64,000 nucleotides of DNA from Physcocola sp002396385 (GCA_946535435.1 CAMNDM010000006.1:65561-129560), one strand, 5' to 3'; positions 1 to 8,821 are shown, numbered from the stretch's first letter. Translations and numbers: made by a program. The notes: generated by a model not told the origin, from the sequence alone.

Positions 1-547
1 GTATAATTAAATATATGATTAAAGCAGAGATGATGAAAAATACGAACGATATAATATACGAACGGGTGTGGATGACTTTAGCATCCAAATTGAACGGGGT
101 TTGGAACTCGATGTAAGGGTCCTCTTTTGTCGATTTGATCTGGGCCTTGTCTCCCTCCCATCTGACGTTCTCAATGTCGTTTTGTTCGGTTTTGTTGAAA
201 TTTTCAATTTTGACCGTCTTGTCTCCTGTCAGGGTGAGTCCTTGCAATGTGATTTCTCCTGGATTACTTCCCAAATCCATCCTCAATTTGTGGAGGTGCT
301 TGACATTCAATTGTAGCTCGATCTTTCCTTCTGCAATCTCTCCTGTGCTGAGCATCTGGTCGTTGCTGAATTCCTGGGTAGAGTCGGTGGTATAGTAAAA
401 TTGGATTCCTCCTTTTGCGGAAGAACTGTTTAATGAAATGGTTAATGGCTCAAATTCGTCATCTGCCTTAGAAAGTGGCATAAATGAGAGGATTCCCAAT
501 AAGACTCCTAACGCAAGGGCTATTGCTTCTTTTATATATTTCTTCAT
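1..547 (-). CDS. Membrane protein, 3' end missing (cut by window edge)
   Basis: An open frame runs from an ATG at 547 to the window edge with no stop (182 codons seen). It starts with a hydrophobic segment at about residues 6-25, continues with about 130 residues of polar, probably beta-rich extracytoplasmic sequence, and enters a second strongly hydrophobic segment at about residue 165. The layout of an N-terminal anchor, an outside domain and then membrane helices suggests a larger polytopic protein. I do not recognise the family. It starts 9 bases after the MBOAT stop, so the two are probably co-transcribed and may act together on a surface polymer. That function is inferred only from the neighbour. 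Confidence 0.75.
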   Translation of the reverse strand, partial: MKKYIKEAIALALGVLLGILSFMPLSKADDEFEPLTISLNSSSAKGGIQFYYTTDSTQEFSNDQMLSTGEIAEGKIELQLNVKHLHKLRMDLGSNPGEITLQGLTLTGDKTVKIENFNKTEQNDIENVRWEGDKAQIKSTKEDPYIEFQTPFNLDAKVIHTRSYIISFVFFIISALIIYLII

Positions 548-556
548 GATTGACAA

Positions 557-1954
557 TTAAAAGCGGAAGTAGATGAATGGGTTATACGATGATGCGACAA
601 GCGAACTTATGCACAATGCGAATAGTGCTACTAGTACGCAGTTGGTCGCAATGTTTGATATTCTGCCTTCTTTTATGTGAACCGGTATTTTGTCAAGTAG
701 GGGCACAGATAACAGTATTGCTATGAGAAGGAAATACCAGGTGTTGGTGGTGATGTAGTATCCCAAATCGTAGATGTCTTTCTCACATGGCTTAATGTAA
801 AGTAACCGGCGTATGATTCTCCATGCGTGCGACATTGAGTCGGCACGGAACATAATCCAGCCTATCATCACTACAAACAGGGTGTAGATGTGTTGCAATA
901 TGGTCAAACCTTTGTTGTCTTTGTCTTTGTTCCAGCCCGTCGCTTTCTCTATTATGTTGAAAAGGCCGTGCCACATGCCCCATATAATGAAATTCCAACT
1001 TGCTCCGTGCCACATTCCCGTAAAGAAGAACACTATGCCAATGTTGGCCAATTGGCGTTTAGACCCTTTGCGGTTTCCTCCTAATGGAATGTACAGATAT
1101 TCTTTGAACCACGTTGACAACGAAATATGCCAACGACGCCAGAACTCTGTTATTGATTTCGAAATGTAAGGGAAATTGAAGTTTTCCTTGAATGTGAATC
1201 CGAACATAAGACCCAATCCGATGGCCATATCGGAATAGCCGCTGAAGTCGAAGAACAACTGCAGAGGGTAGAGTATGGCTCCCAACCAAGCTGCACTAGT
1301 CGACAGAAAGTCTATTTCCATACCATATACCTTGTCGACTACTACTGCCAGTGTGTTGGCTATAAGTACTTTTTTGCTCAAACCAATGATGAAGCGCCTG
1401 ACTCCCTGCTTGAACTTGGCAAAATCTTCGCTTCTGTCGTTGATCTGCTCCTCTACGTCGTGGTATTTTACGATAGGACCGGCAATCAACTGCGGAAATA
1501 GGCAGATGTAGAGTGCTAACTTGTAGATGTCCTTTTGGGCTTTTACGTCGCCACGGTATACGTCAACCAGATACGATATTGATTGGAAGGTATAGAATGA
1601 GATTCCAATAGGCAACGCAACGTGAATAAAGTCGATGTTGCTATGAAACAACTTGTTGATGTTGTCGATGAAAAAGTCGTAGTATTTGAAGTAGCCTAGA
1701 AACGCCAAGTCTAGGGCTATTGTCCCTGCCAATGCCAATCCTTTTTGGCTGAAGGCCTCAATGCATCTCGCTCCAATATAATTGATGGCGATTGTGGCAA
1801 GCATTATGATGAGGTACGTTGGTTCTCCCCATGCATAAAAAAACAAACTGGCAAATAATAGAACCGAATTCCTTAATGTGGGCTTTACCAGATAGTAGGA
1901 AATCAGCACTATGGGAAGGAATACGAATAGAAATGTTAGTGACGAGAATAACAT
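557..1954 (-). CDS. MBOAT family O-acyltransferase (AlgI/DltB-like)
   Basis: A 465-residue polytopic membrane protein of the membrane-bound O-acyltransferase family. Members move acyl groups, often acetyl or D-alanyl, onto extracellular polysaccharides. The family signature is clear: FWRRWHISLS at 271-280 and MWHGASW at 314-320, whose His316 matches the invariant catalytic histidine, with a second WHG at 328-330. Length and hydrophobic pattern fit the AlgI/DltB branch. No dlt genes lie beside it, so the acceptor is unknown, and acetylation of an exopolysaccharide or cell-surface glycan is the likeliest role. The ATG at 1954 follows a perfect -7 box by about 20 bases. The next gene downstream is the truncated membrane protein. 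Confidence 0.9.
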   Translation of the reverse strand: MLFSSLTFLFVFLPIVLISYYLVKPTLRNSVLLFASLFFYAWGEPTYLIIMLATIAINYIGARCIEAFSQKGLALAGTIALDLAFLGYFKYYDFFIDNINKLFHSNIDFIHVALPIGISFYTFQSISYLVDVYRGDVKAQKDIYKLALYICLFPQLIAGPIVKYHDVEEQINDRSEDFAKFKQGVRRFIIGLSKKVLIANTLAVVVDKVYGMEIDFLSTSAAWLGAILYPLQLFFDFSGYSDMAIGLGLMFGFTFKENFNFPYISKSITEFWRRWHISLSTWFKEYLYIPLGGNRKGSKRQLANIGIVFFFTGMWHGASWNFIIWGMWHGLFNIIEKATGWNKDKDNKGLTILQHIYTLFVVMIGWIMFRADSMSHAWRIIRRLLYIKPCEKDIYDLGYYITTNTWYFLLIAILLSVPLLDKIPVHIKEGRISNIATNCVLVALFALCISSLVASSYNPFIYFRF

Positions 1955-1974
1955 ATGTGTTTTATATTTGTTCG

Positions 1975-1982
1975 CAAAGATA
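1975..1982 (-). promoter_or_regulatory. -7 promoter box for the MBOAT gene
   Basis: TATCTTTG on the minus strand matches the Bacteroidota -7 consensus TAnnTTTG exactly and lies 20 bases before the ATG. I see no clear TTTG -33 partner. Confidence 0.5.
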
Positions 1983-2060
1983 TTTAATTTTTGCCTTTAT
2001 CGGTAAAAGAACGCTACTTTTCTGTTTTACTATGTCCTGCTAGGTGTCGTATCCTTCTCT

Positions 2061-2098
2061 AAAAAAGAAAGGTTTGAAAGTCAAAAAACTTTCAAACC
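2061..2098 (-). terminator. Terminator of the trp operon
   Basis: An 11-bp perfect stem (2071-2081 with 2088-2098) has a 6-base A-rich loop. It is followed on the minus strand by a T-rich run (complement of 2061-2070). It starts 32 bases after the trpA stop. Confidence 0.9.
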
Positions 2099-2130
2099 CT
2101 TTCTCGCTCTTAGCTGTCAAATTTTTGAAC

Positions 2131-2907
2131 TTACTTTCCGCGAACCTTGCTGATCAGGCTTTCTGCTGCGGCTTCAATGGTCGGATTCTCTTCCAACGCA
2201 CGGACGAATGCGCTACCGATAATGCAACCGCGCGAGTGTGCTGCGGCTGCGTCGAATGTTTCTTTGTTCGAAACACCGAAGCCGACCAGTGTAGGGTTCT
2301 TCAAGTTCATATTTTCTATTTTCTTGAAGTACGCCTGTTTAGCTTCGTTAAAGTTCTGTTGGGCTCCGGTTGTTGAGGCCGATGAAACCATATATACGAA
2401 TCCTGAACTTACTTCGTCAATCAAACGCACGCGTTCTTCAGGTGTCTCTGGTGTGACTAGAAGGATAAAGCGCAAGTCGTATTTCTTGATGATTTCAGCA
2501 TACTCTTTCTGGTATACGTCTAATGGAATGTCTGGTATGATGAAACCGTCGATGCCGATTTCTACTGCTTTCTTGCAAAGATTTTCAAATCCGTATTGTA
2601 GGGTCGGATTAATGTAACCCATGAAGATGAGCGGTATGTCTGTTTCTTTGCGGATGTCTTTCAATTGCTCGACAAGCACTTTCTGGCTCATGCCGTTGGC
2701 TAGGGCCACTTGGTTGCTGTGCTGGATTACCGGGCCGTCGGCCATAGGGTCGCTGAAGGGGACTCCTATCTCAATTAGGTCTACACCCTTTTTGTCGAGG
2801 GTCTTGATGATTTCCACCGTGTCGTTAAGGTGTGGAAATCCTGCGGTGAAGAAGATAGACAGTATGTCTTTCTTCCCACTCTGGAACAATCTGTCAATTC
2901 TGTTCAT
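2131..2907 (-). CDS. trpA: Tryptophan synthase alpha subunit
   Basis: 258 residues, normal for TrpA, which cleaves indole-3-glycerol phosphate to indole and glyceraldehyde 3-phosphate and passes indole to TrpB. The barrel motif EIGVPFSDPMADGP near residues 46-60 carries the catalytic Glu and Asp region, and the phosphate-binding loops GFGVSN and GSAFV are present toward the C terminus. It is the last gene of the trp operon, 21 bases after trpF, and an intrinsic terminator follows. Expression should follow the attenuator upstream of trpB. Confidence 0.98.
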   Translation of the reverse strand: MNRIDRLFQSGKKDILSIFFTAGFPHLNDTVEIIKTLDKKGVDLIEIGVPFSDPMADGPVIQHSNQVALANGMSQKVLVEQLKDIRKETDIPLIFMGYINPTLQYGFENLCKKAVEIGIDGFIIPDIPLDVYQKEYAEIIKKYDLRFILLVTPETPEERVRLIDEVSSGFVYMVSSASTTGAQQNFNEAKQAYFKKIENMNLKNPTLVGFGVSNKETFDAAAAHSRGCIIGSAFVRALEENPTIEAAAESLISKVRGK

Positions 2908-2928
2908 ATTGTTTGCTCTTTTTTATTC

Positions 2929-3552
2929 TTAATTGTTTCTCAACTGTTTGAAGAATGACTCCAACTTTTTTGCATCTTTCAGTGCGGGGGCAATTTCAAA
3001 CTTACTGTTGAGGTCAACTCCGGCTAGTGCCGGATGTTTTAATTCTTTTATGGCTTCAACATTCTCTAAATCTAGACCACCACTAAGTAGGAATGGCGTT
3101 TCTGATGTGTAATGGCTCAAAATTTGCCAGTCGAACTTTATACCCGAACCTCCTACTTTTGGGGTCTTTGTGTCGAGTAGGTTGTATTTTGTGCAGCCTT
3201 TGTAGAGTTCCACGTTTTTCAAGTCGTTCGCATCTGTTATGCTGAAGGCTTTTATAACGGAAATTCCTTTCTCGGTGAGCGCTTTGCAGAAGTCGGGCGT
3301 TTCCGAACCATGCAATTGTACCATGTCGAGGTGGAACTTTCCGATTTTCTCTAATATATACTCTTCTGTATTGTTAACGAAAACCCCCACCTTTTTAGCT
3401 GGCTCAAAGCTGGCCGCTTGTGCTTCTGTTGGCTCTTCCCCAACAAAACGAGATGATTTGGGGTAGAAAATCATCCCTATGAAATCGGGTTGTAGTGCTT
3501 TCACTGCGGCTATGTTGCCGGCTTCGCGCATTCCACATACTTTAATCAGCAT
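2929..3552 (-). CDS. trpF: Phosphoribosylanthranilate isomerase
   Basis: 207 residues, a single-domain TrpF that converts phosphoribosylanthranilate to the carboxyphenylamino-deoxyribulose phosphate used by TrpC. The start KVCGMREAGN holds the catalytic Cys, and GGSGIKFDW and SGGLDLENV match the family's C-terminal phosphate-binding parts. The family's second catalytic residue, an Asp, fits LLDTKTPKVGGSG. It lies 10 bases after trpC. TrpC and TrpF are separate here, unlike the fused form of E. coli. Confidence 0.97.
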   Translation of the reverse strand: MLIKVCGMREAGNIAAVKALQPDFIGMIFYPKSSRFVGEEPTEAQAASFEPAKKVGVFVNNTEEYILEKIGKFHLDMVQLHGSETPDFCKALTEKGISVIKAFSITDANDLKNVELYKGCTKYNLLDTKTPKVGGSGIKFDWQILSHYTSETPFLLSGGLDLENVEAIKELKHPALAGVDLNSKFEIAPALKDAKKLESFFKQLRNN

Positions 3553-3562
3553 AGGAGTTTTG

Positions 3563-4348
3563 TTAAGTGTTAAGGGCAGCTATGAAATTTTCCAGACCTT
3601 TTGCCGGGTCGGGCTGTTTCATAAAGTTCTCTCCCATCAGGAATCCGCGGAATCCTTCCTTCCGGAGCATTTTTACGGTTTCAGGGTCGCTGATGCCGCT
3701 TTCGCTCACTTTCAAGTAGTTGTCGGGTATGCTGTTGCGCAGTTTGATGGATGCGGCCAAGTCAACTTCAAAAGTTTTGAGGTTGCGGTTGTTGATGCCA
3801 ACCATGTCGACAGTCGGGTGGATGTGGCTGACTTCTTCTGGTTCGTAAAGTTCCAAAAGGGTCTCCAAATCTAGTTCTTTTGCCTTCGATGCCAGTCGGT
3901 GGCAAGTGTCAACGTCCATAATAGATGCAATAAGCAAAACAACATCGGCTCCAGAGGCCTTGGCCAAGTGAAGTTGGTATTCGTCGAAAAGGAATTCCTT
4001 AAATAGGATAGGGGTGTGTTTGACAACTCCGCGTGCGGCTTTTACATCAGCAGCCCCACCTCCGAAAAAGTCTTTGTCGGCCAGCACCGAAATGCCGCTT
4101 GCGCCGGCTGCCTCATAGCCCGGAGTGATTTCTGTGACGATGGCGCCTTCTTTGATGAATCCCTTGGAAGGCGACTTCCGCTTGAATTCCGAGATGATGC
4201 CGGTGCTTGAGTCCGCAAGGCTTTGTTTCATTGAGAATCCTTTACGGAAATAGTATTCGCTCTCTTTCAGCCTCTCGATCGGAAACTCTTTTTTCATTGT
4301 TCCCAATTCTATGCGCTTGTTGGCTACTATCTTGTCTAATATGGTCAT
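3563..4348 (-). CDS. trpC: Indole-3-glycerol-phosphate synthase
   Basis: 261 residues, a monofunctional TrpC that closes the indole ring. The opening helix with ILDKIVANKRIEL and the barrel motifs FKRKSPSKG (catalytic Lys), VLADKDFFGG, LFKEFLFDEYQ, VGINNRNLKTFEVD and VSESGI are those of the family. It starts 12 bases after the trpD stop and ends 10 bases before trpF, so the three genes are tightly linked in one transcript. Confidence 0.98.
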   Translation of the reverse strand: MTILDKIVANKRIELGTMKKEFPIERLKESEYYFRKGFSMKQSLADSSTGIISEFKRKSPSKGFIKEGAIVTEITPGYEAAGASGISVLADKDFFGGGAADVKAARGVVKHTPILFKEFLFDEYQLHLAKASGADVVLLIASIMDVDTCHRLASKAKELDLETLLELYEPEEVSHIHPTVDMVGINNRNLKTFEVDLAASIKLRNSIPDNYLKVSESGISDPETVKMLRKEGFRGFLMGENFMKQPDPAKGLENFIAALNT

Positions 4349-4360
4349 TGCGGCTTGTTT

Positions 4361-5362
4361 TTACGAGTTGAGTTCGACGTACTTCTTGAAGTTGCTCCAT
4401 GCCTTTCCACTCTCGATGCTCTCTCTTGCAATGGCTATGCACTCCTCAATACTTTTGTCTTTCTCGATGGTTTTAATGGCGAAGCCGGCATTGGCCAGAA
4501 CCACGTTTTTCTGGCTCTCCGAGGCCCTGTCTTGCAGTACGTCGTCGAAAATCTCAAGTGCGTCTTCTTTTGTTTGTTTCGCACCTCCGCAAATCTCGCC
4601 TGGCTTTGAGTTCGGAAAACCTAGTTCTGAAGGAGAGAATACCTTTTCAAGGTCGTTCGATGTTACCTTGAAGTCTCCGGTCAGTGATATCTCGTCGTAA
4701 CCGTCGAGGCTGTTGACTATGGTGTAGCGTATGCCTAGTTTTTGGTATACGTTGCTGTAAAGGCGCATCTGGTCGAGGTTTGCAACACCCAGCATTTGGT
4801 AATCGGGTTGTGACGGATTGACCAACGGGCCTAGCAGGTTGAAACAAGTTGGTATCTGTAATGCTTTCCTGATGGGACCAACGAACTTCATGGCACGGGC
4901 GTGGAGTTGTGCGTGCTGGTAGAAAAAGTTACACTTGTCAAGCGATTCCAGAATCTTGTCGTTGTCGGTAGTGAACTTTACTCCGTGTCCCTCAATTACA
5001 TTGCTCGCCCCGCTGACCGAGGTGGCTGCATAGTTGCCGTGTTTGGCTACTTTGTAACCGGCACCAGCGACTACCGCGCACGAACAGGTCGATATGTTGA
5101 ATGTGTTCTTGCCGTCGCCGCCTGTTCCCACTATGTCGAGCACTTTGAACGGCTTTGTGTTGACAGGTACTCCGGTCTCAAGAATGGCATCGCGCAGCCC
5201 GAGCAACTCGTCTACTGTTATTCCGCGCATCTGGAACGCCATTAACAGGGCGGTTATCTGTTCTTGTGGATATACTTCTTTTGTTATGTTCAAAAGTATT
5301 TCTTTGGTCTCTTCACGTGTAAGTTCTTCGTGATTGACTAATCGGGAAAGTATTTTTTTCAT
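4361..5362 (-). CDS. trpD: Anthranilate phosphoribosyltransferase
   Basis: 333 residues. TrpD joins anthranilate to phosphoribosyl pyrophosphate. The PRPP-binding signature GTGGDGKNTFNIST is at about residues 80-93, and the KHGNYAATS and GPLVNPS motifs follow. No glutamine amidotransferase domain is fused, since trpG is a separate gene upstream. An 81-base gap separates it from trpG, the largest gap inside the operon. This gap shows no terminator or promoter that I can defend. Confidence 0.98.
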   Translation of the reverse strand: MKKILSRLVNHEELTREETKEILLNITKEVYPQEQITALLMAFQMRGITVDELLGLRDAILETGVPVNTKPFKVLDIVGTGGDGKNTFNISTCSCAVVAGAGYKVAKHGNYAATSVSGASNVIEGHGVKFTTDNDKILESLDKCNFFYQHAQLHARAMKFVGPIRKALQIPTCFNLLGPLVNPSQPDYQMLGVANLDQMRLYSNVYQKLGIRYTIVNSLDGYDEISLTGDFKVTSNDLEKVFSPSELGFPNSKPGEICGGAKQTKEDALEIFDDVLQDRASESQKNVVLANAGFAIKTIEKDKSIEECIAIARESIESGKAWSNFKKYVELNS

Positions 5363-5443
5363 TGTGGTACGATTTTGTTTCTATTCTTTATGGAGTTTTT
5401 TCAACGTTTCAACAATCAGTTTGTTCATACTCTTATCTTGTTG

Positions 5444-6010
5444 TTAGTGGTTAAGCCAGTTGCTTATAATTTTTTCACCATCGGGTGTCAGTACACTTTC
5501 TGGGTGAAACTGGATGCCGTGGATGTCGTAGTCTTTGTGCTTTAGCCCCATAATGAAGCCTTCTTCGCTTTCGGCTGTTACTTCAAGGCATTTCGGGAAC
5601 CCCTCTTTGTCAACCACCCACGAGTGGTAGCGGCCTATTTGGCAGATGTTTCCAATGCCGTCAAAAATATAGTCGTTGCCGAAATTGTTGCATGGGGTTT
5701 GGAGCCCGTGGTAGACTTGACTTAAGTTGGTCAGTTTTCCGCCGAACGCCTCGCCAATTGCTTGATGGCCGAGGCAGACTCCCAAAATGGGTTTCTTGCC
5801 AGCATAGTTTTTAATCACATCGAGCAGTAAACCTGCTTCTGAAGGTATGCCCGGACCTGGCGACAATATAATCTTGTCGAATTGTTCTAACTGTGGCAGC
5901 TCGAACTGGTCGTTCCTGTATACGGTGACGTCGGCACCTAACGCTTTCACTAAGTGTGAAAGATTGTAGGTGAACGAGTCGTAGTTGTCTATGATTACAA
6001 TTTTCTTCAT
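5444..6010 (-). CDS. trpG: Anthranilate synthase glutamine amidotransferase component
   Basis: 188 residues, a class I glutamine amidotransferase that supplies ammonia to TrpE. The nucleophile motif GVCLGHQAIGE is near residue 79, and the His-Glu pair is in HGIQFHPESVLT near the C terminus. Residues SPGPGIPSEAG form the oxyanion region. Its ATG lies 4 bases after the trpE stop, which fits translational coupling of the two subunits. PabA-type proteins look alike, but the trp context settles the call. Confidence 0.97.
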   Translation of the reverse strand: MKKIVIIDNYDSFTYNLSHLVKALGADVTVYRNDQFELPQLEQFDKIILSPGPGIPSEAGLLLDVIKNYAGKKPILGVCLGHQAIGEAFGGKLTNLSQVYHGLQTPCNNFGNDYIFDGIGNICQIGRYHSWVVDKEGFPKCLEVTAESEEGFIMGLKHKDYDIHGIQFHPESVLTPDGEKIISNWLNH

Positions 6011-6014
6011 ATGC

Positions 6015-7409
6015 TTACATATTTTCTGCCATCAAGATGGCTTTCTTTAAAGCTCCGAGTTTGCTGTTCACTTCCTGCAGTTCATATTCGTCGTTGCTCT
6101 TTGCAACAATGCCGGCTCCGGCTTGGAACCATAGTTCGCCGTTGCGGCTGACAAACGAACGTATTGTGATGGCTTGGTTCAAGTTCTTGTTAAGTCCGAT
6201 AAAGCCGATGCAGCCTCCGTAAGCGCCGCGGTTGTGTGGCTCGTATTCGCTGATAAGCTGCATTGCCCGTACTTTTGGCGCACCGCTAAGCGTGCCTGCA
6301 GGGAACGTGTCGATGAAGGCCTTGATTGGGTCTGCTCCTTCGTCAAGCTGTCCGCTTACACGGCTTACCAGGTGTATAACATGGCTGTAGTATTGCATGT
6401 CTTTGTAAAAGTCTACTTTCACATTGTGGCAGTTGCGGCTCAGATCGTTGCGGGCAAGGTCTACCAGCATGACATGCTCGGCGTTCTCTTTCGGATCGTT
6501 TCGGAGATAGATGGCATTTTTTTCATCTTGCTCTTTGTCGCCAGTGCGTTTGGTCGTGCCTGCAATTGGGTCGATGTAGGCTTTGCCTTCCTCTATTCTG
6601 CAGTGCGTTTCTGGGGAAGAACCGAAAATACGGAATCCGCCAAAGTCGAAATAGAAAAGGTACGGACTTGGGTTTATGCTGCGTAACGCGCGGTAAAGTT
6701 TGAAATCGTCCCCCTCGAAGCGTTGGATGAACCGGCGCGATAAAACTATTTGGAATACATCGCCACGAAGGCAGTTCTGGATACCTTTTCGTACGTTGGC
6801 TTTGTATTCCTCATCGGTTAGGGTGCTGGTAGCTTCTCCGACAGGATGGAAACTGAATGCCTGTATGTTGCTTTTGTTCAATAGCCTTTCTGTTGCGGCT
6901 ATGCTGTCGCTTTCCCCATCCGACAATAGCTCTATTATCTTCATTTGGTTGTTGAAGTGGTCGAACATAATAACTGTCTTGTAGAGGATGTAGAGCAGGT
7001 CAGGGGCGTCGTTTTTCTCTAATGTGGTGTCTTTTACCGCAATATTCTCAAAATAACGGACTGCGTTGAACGTGGTGTAGCCATACAGACCACAGTATTT
7101 CTTGTCGTCTCCCTCTACCTCTATCTGCGCCAGAAAGTCGTCGATGGCGTGGTCGCAACGGTAGGTGTTGCTGATTTCTTTCTCTGTCTTTTCCCCGTTT
7201 GGAAATATGCTGATGGCCTTTCCATGGCTTACTGCGACAGAGGCGATGGGGTTAATGCCGATGAAGGAGCGGCTGTTCTCTCCCCCGTGGTAGTCCGAAC
7301 TTTCCATAAGGGCACTCTGTGGATACTGGTCACGGACACGCATATAGACGCTGACCGGGGTGTAAAGGTCGGCCAATATGCTTTTGCTGGTGGTATGGTA
7401 TTTATACAT
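6015..7409 (-). CDS. trpE: Anthranilate synthase component I
   Basis: 464 residues. TrpE makes anthranilate from chorismate. The chorismate-binding C-terminal half carries DPIAGTTKRTG, ENAEHVMLVDLARND, PAGTLSGAPKVRAM and a GAGIV motif. In the N-terminal part the sequence LMESSDY at about 34-40, with a following Ser, matches the LLES element that binds feedback tryptophan in known TrpE proteins. Allosteric inhibition is therefore likely to be kept alongside attenuation. It starts 24 bases after trpB. Confidence 0.98.
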   Translation of the reverse strand: MYKYHTTSKSILADLYTPVSVYMRVRDQYPQSALMESSDYHGGENSRSFIGINPIASVAVSHGKAISIFPNGEKTEKEISNTYRCDHAIDDFLAQIEVEGDDKKYCGLYGYTTFNAVRYFENIAVKDTTLEKNDAPDLLYILYKTVIMFDHFNNQMKIIELLSDGESDSIAATERLLNKSNIQAFSFHPVGEATSTLTDEEYKANVRKGIQNCLRGDVFQIVLSRRFIQRFEGDDFKLYRALRSINPSPYLFYFDFGGFRIFGSSPETHCRIEEGKAYIDPIAGTTKRTGDKEQDEKNAIYLRNDPKENAEHVMLVDLARNDLSRNCHNVKVDFYKDMQYYSHVIHLVSRVSGQLDEGADPIKAFIDTFPAGTLSGAPKVRAMQLISEYEPHNRGAYGGCIGFIGLNKNLNQAITIRSFVSRNGELWFQAGAGIVAKSNDEYELQEVNSKLGALKKAILMAENM

Positions 7410-7433
7410 AATGTTTGTTTTTTATGGTGCCGT

Positions 7434-8627
7434 TTATTCGCCTAAGTGAAAATAGTCGGCGTATGTGTTCATATCTTTGTCGCCACGGCCTGAAACGGTG
7501 AGGACTACGACGTCGTCTTTCTTGAATCTGCATTTTGGCAGCACTGCTAATGCATGTGCACTTTCTATTGCCGGTATAATGCCCTCTGTCTTTGTGAGTT
7601 CAAGGGCCGCTGCCATCGCCTCTTTGTCGGTTACTGCAAACACTTTGCTTCTGCCCTTGTCTGCCAAGAAGGCGTGCATAGGGCCAATGCCCGGATAGTC
7701 GAGACCTGCTGAAATGGAGAAGGCTTCTGTTATTTGGCCGTCATCGTCCATCATAATCAGTGTCTTGCTCCCGTGCAATACACCTTCCCGGCCCAGATGT
7801 ATGGTGGCCGCACTCTTGGTTGGGTCTTCCAAACCTTCTCCTGCAGCTTCTGCCGCATAAAGTTTCACGTTTTCATCTTCAATGTAGTGGAAGAATGTTC
7901 CTGCCGCATTGCTGCCTCCGCCTACACAGGCAATCAGGTAGTCTGGGTTCTCGCGGCCTTCCTGTGCTTTCAACTGCTTCTTGATTTCTTCGCTGATGAC
8001 CGACTGGAAACGGGCAACCATATCGGGGAATGGATCTGGTCCAACTACAGAACCTATGATGTAGTGTGTGTTTGCAGGATTGCAGCACCAGTCGCGGATA
8101 GCCTCGTTTGTTGCGTCTTTAAGTGTTGCGTTTCCTGTTGTAACAGGAACGACTTTTGCTCCCAACATACGCATTCGCTGAACGTTCAGGTATTGGCGTT
8201 TCACGTCGGTTGCACCCATGTAGACCACACACTCCATATTCATAAGTGCGCATACGGTTGCGGTACCTACTCCGTGTTGGCCGGCGCCTGTTTCCGCTAC
8301 AATGCGGGTTTTCCCCATCCGTTTGGCCAGTAAGAGCTGCCCAAGCGCATTGTTTAGCTTGTGGGCTCCTGTGTGGCAGAGGTCCTCGCGTTTCAAATAC
8401 AGCTTGCAACCGTATTTCTCGCTCATCCGTTTAGCGTAATAGAGTGGAGTGGGGCGGCCTACGTAGTCGTGGAGTAATTGGTCTAACTCTGCTTTGAACG
8501 TTGGGTCGTTCATTATTTTCAGATAGTTCGCCTTTAATTCTGTGATGTTCTTTTGTAGAATTTCAGGGACATAAGCACCTCCGAATCGGCCGTAGTAGCC
8601 ATTTTCGTCAATTCCGTATTTGCTCAT
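7434..8627 (-). CDS. trpB: Tryptophan synthase beta subunit
   Basis: 397 residues, a TrpB1-type PLP enzyme that condenses indole with serine. The PLP lysine is in HTGAHKLNNALGQ, the phosphate loop is GGGSNAAG, and GRGDKDM lies near the end. I chose the ATG at 8627, which gives MSKYGIDENGYYGRFGG, the usual TrpB start. The frame stays open for 40 more codons to 8747, but that stretch is the attenuator hairpin and is not expected to be protein. trpB is the first structural gene, and the order B-E-G-D-C-F-A is typical of Bacteroidales. Confidence 0.98.
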   Translation of the reverse strand: MSKYGIDENGYYGRFGGAYVPEILQKNITELKANYLKIMNDPTFKAELDQLLHDYVGRPTPLYYAKRMSEKYGCKLYLKREDLCHTGAHKLNNALGQLLLAKRMGKTRIVAETGAGQHGVGTATVCALMNMECVVYMGATDVKRQYLNVQRMRMLGAKVVPVTTGNATLKDATNEAIRDWCCNPANTHYIIGSVVGPDPFPDMVARFQSVISEEIKKQLKAQEGRENPDYLIACVGGGSNAAGTFFHYIEDENVKLYAAEAAGEGLEDPTKSAATIHLGREGVLHGSKTLIMMDDDGQITEAFSISAGLDYPGIGPMHAFLADKGRSKVFAVTDKEAMAAALELTKTEGIIPAIESAHALAVLPKCRFKKDDVVVLTVSGRGDKDMNTYADYFHLGE

Positions 8628-8665
8628 ATTTATTGTTTTTTTTCTGTTGTTTGCTTGGTGGGTAT

Positions 8666-8704
8666 AAAAAAGAAGGTCTGTCGTGAGTTTCTCCGACAGA
8701 CCTT
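8666..8704 (-). terminator. trp attenuator terminator hairpin (3:4)
   Basis: On the minus strand an 11-bp perfect stem (8704-8694 with 8683-8673) with a 10-base loop is followed by a C and a run of six T (8671-8666). It lies 38 bases before the trpB ATG, so termination here would stop transcription before the structural genes. Confidence 0.92.
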
Positions 8705-8764
8705 GATATGTCTTTGCTGTTAAATAAAACACAGAAGAGTCACTCACGAATTTAGTTTCGCAAG
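8681..8764 (-). promoter_or_regulatory. trp attenuator: 1:2 and 2:3 alternative pairings
   Basis: Segment 1 (8764-8757) pairs with segment 2 (8750-8743) in 8 pairs, two of them G-U, over the last codons and stop of the leader gene. Segment 2, extended (8749-8736), can instead pair with 8681-8694: eight perfect pairs (TCGTGAGT with ACTCACGA), a 2x2 internal loop and four more pairs, one of them G-U. This second fold uses the loop and the top of the terminator stem, so the two cannot coexist. This is the geometry of a classical amino-acid attenuator. Confidence 0.85.
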
Positions 8765-8802
8765 CGCCACCACCATACTTTATTTAAAGTCTTCAATGTC
8801 AT
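8752..8802 (-). CDS. trpL: trp operon leader peptide, 16 residues
   Basis: A short reading frame on the minus strand encodes MTLKTLNKVWWWRLRN, with three adjacent Trp codons at 8775-8767, followed by TAA. The stop lies inside the 1:2 hairpin, and the terminator stem begins 47 bases later. By analogy with enterobacterial trpL, a ribosome stalled on the TGG codons when charged tRNA-Trp is scarce would cover segment 1 and let the antiterminator form. A ribosome that reaches the stop would cover segment 2 and let the terminator form. No Shine-Dalgarno precedes it, as is normal for this phylum. The product itself probably has no function beyond being translated. Confidence 0.88.
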   Translation of the reverse strand: MTLKTLNKVWWWRLRN

Positions 8803-8821
8803 ATTTGTCTTGTTTGATGTG

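Noticed and set aside
5381..5428. 15-codon reading frame in the trpG-trpD gap (MNKLIVETLKKLHKE)
   Set aside because: Too short to support without conservation. It may be chance in an 81-base gap.
8628..8747. In-frame extension of trpB by 40 codons
   Set aside because: It spans the attenuator terminator and antiterminator. TrpB proteins start at MSKYG-like sequence, and the upstream peptide has no family similarity.
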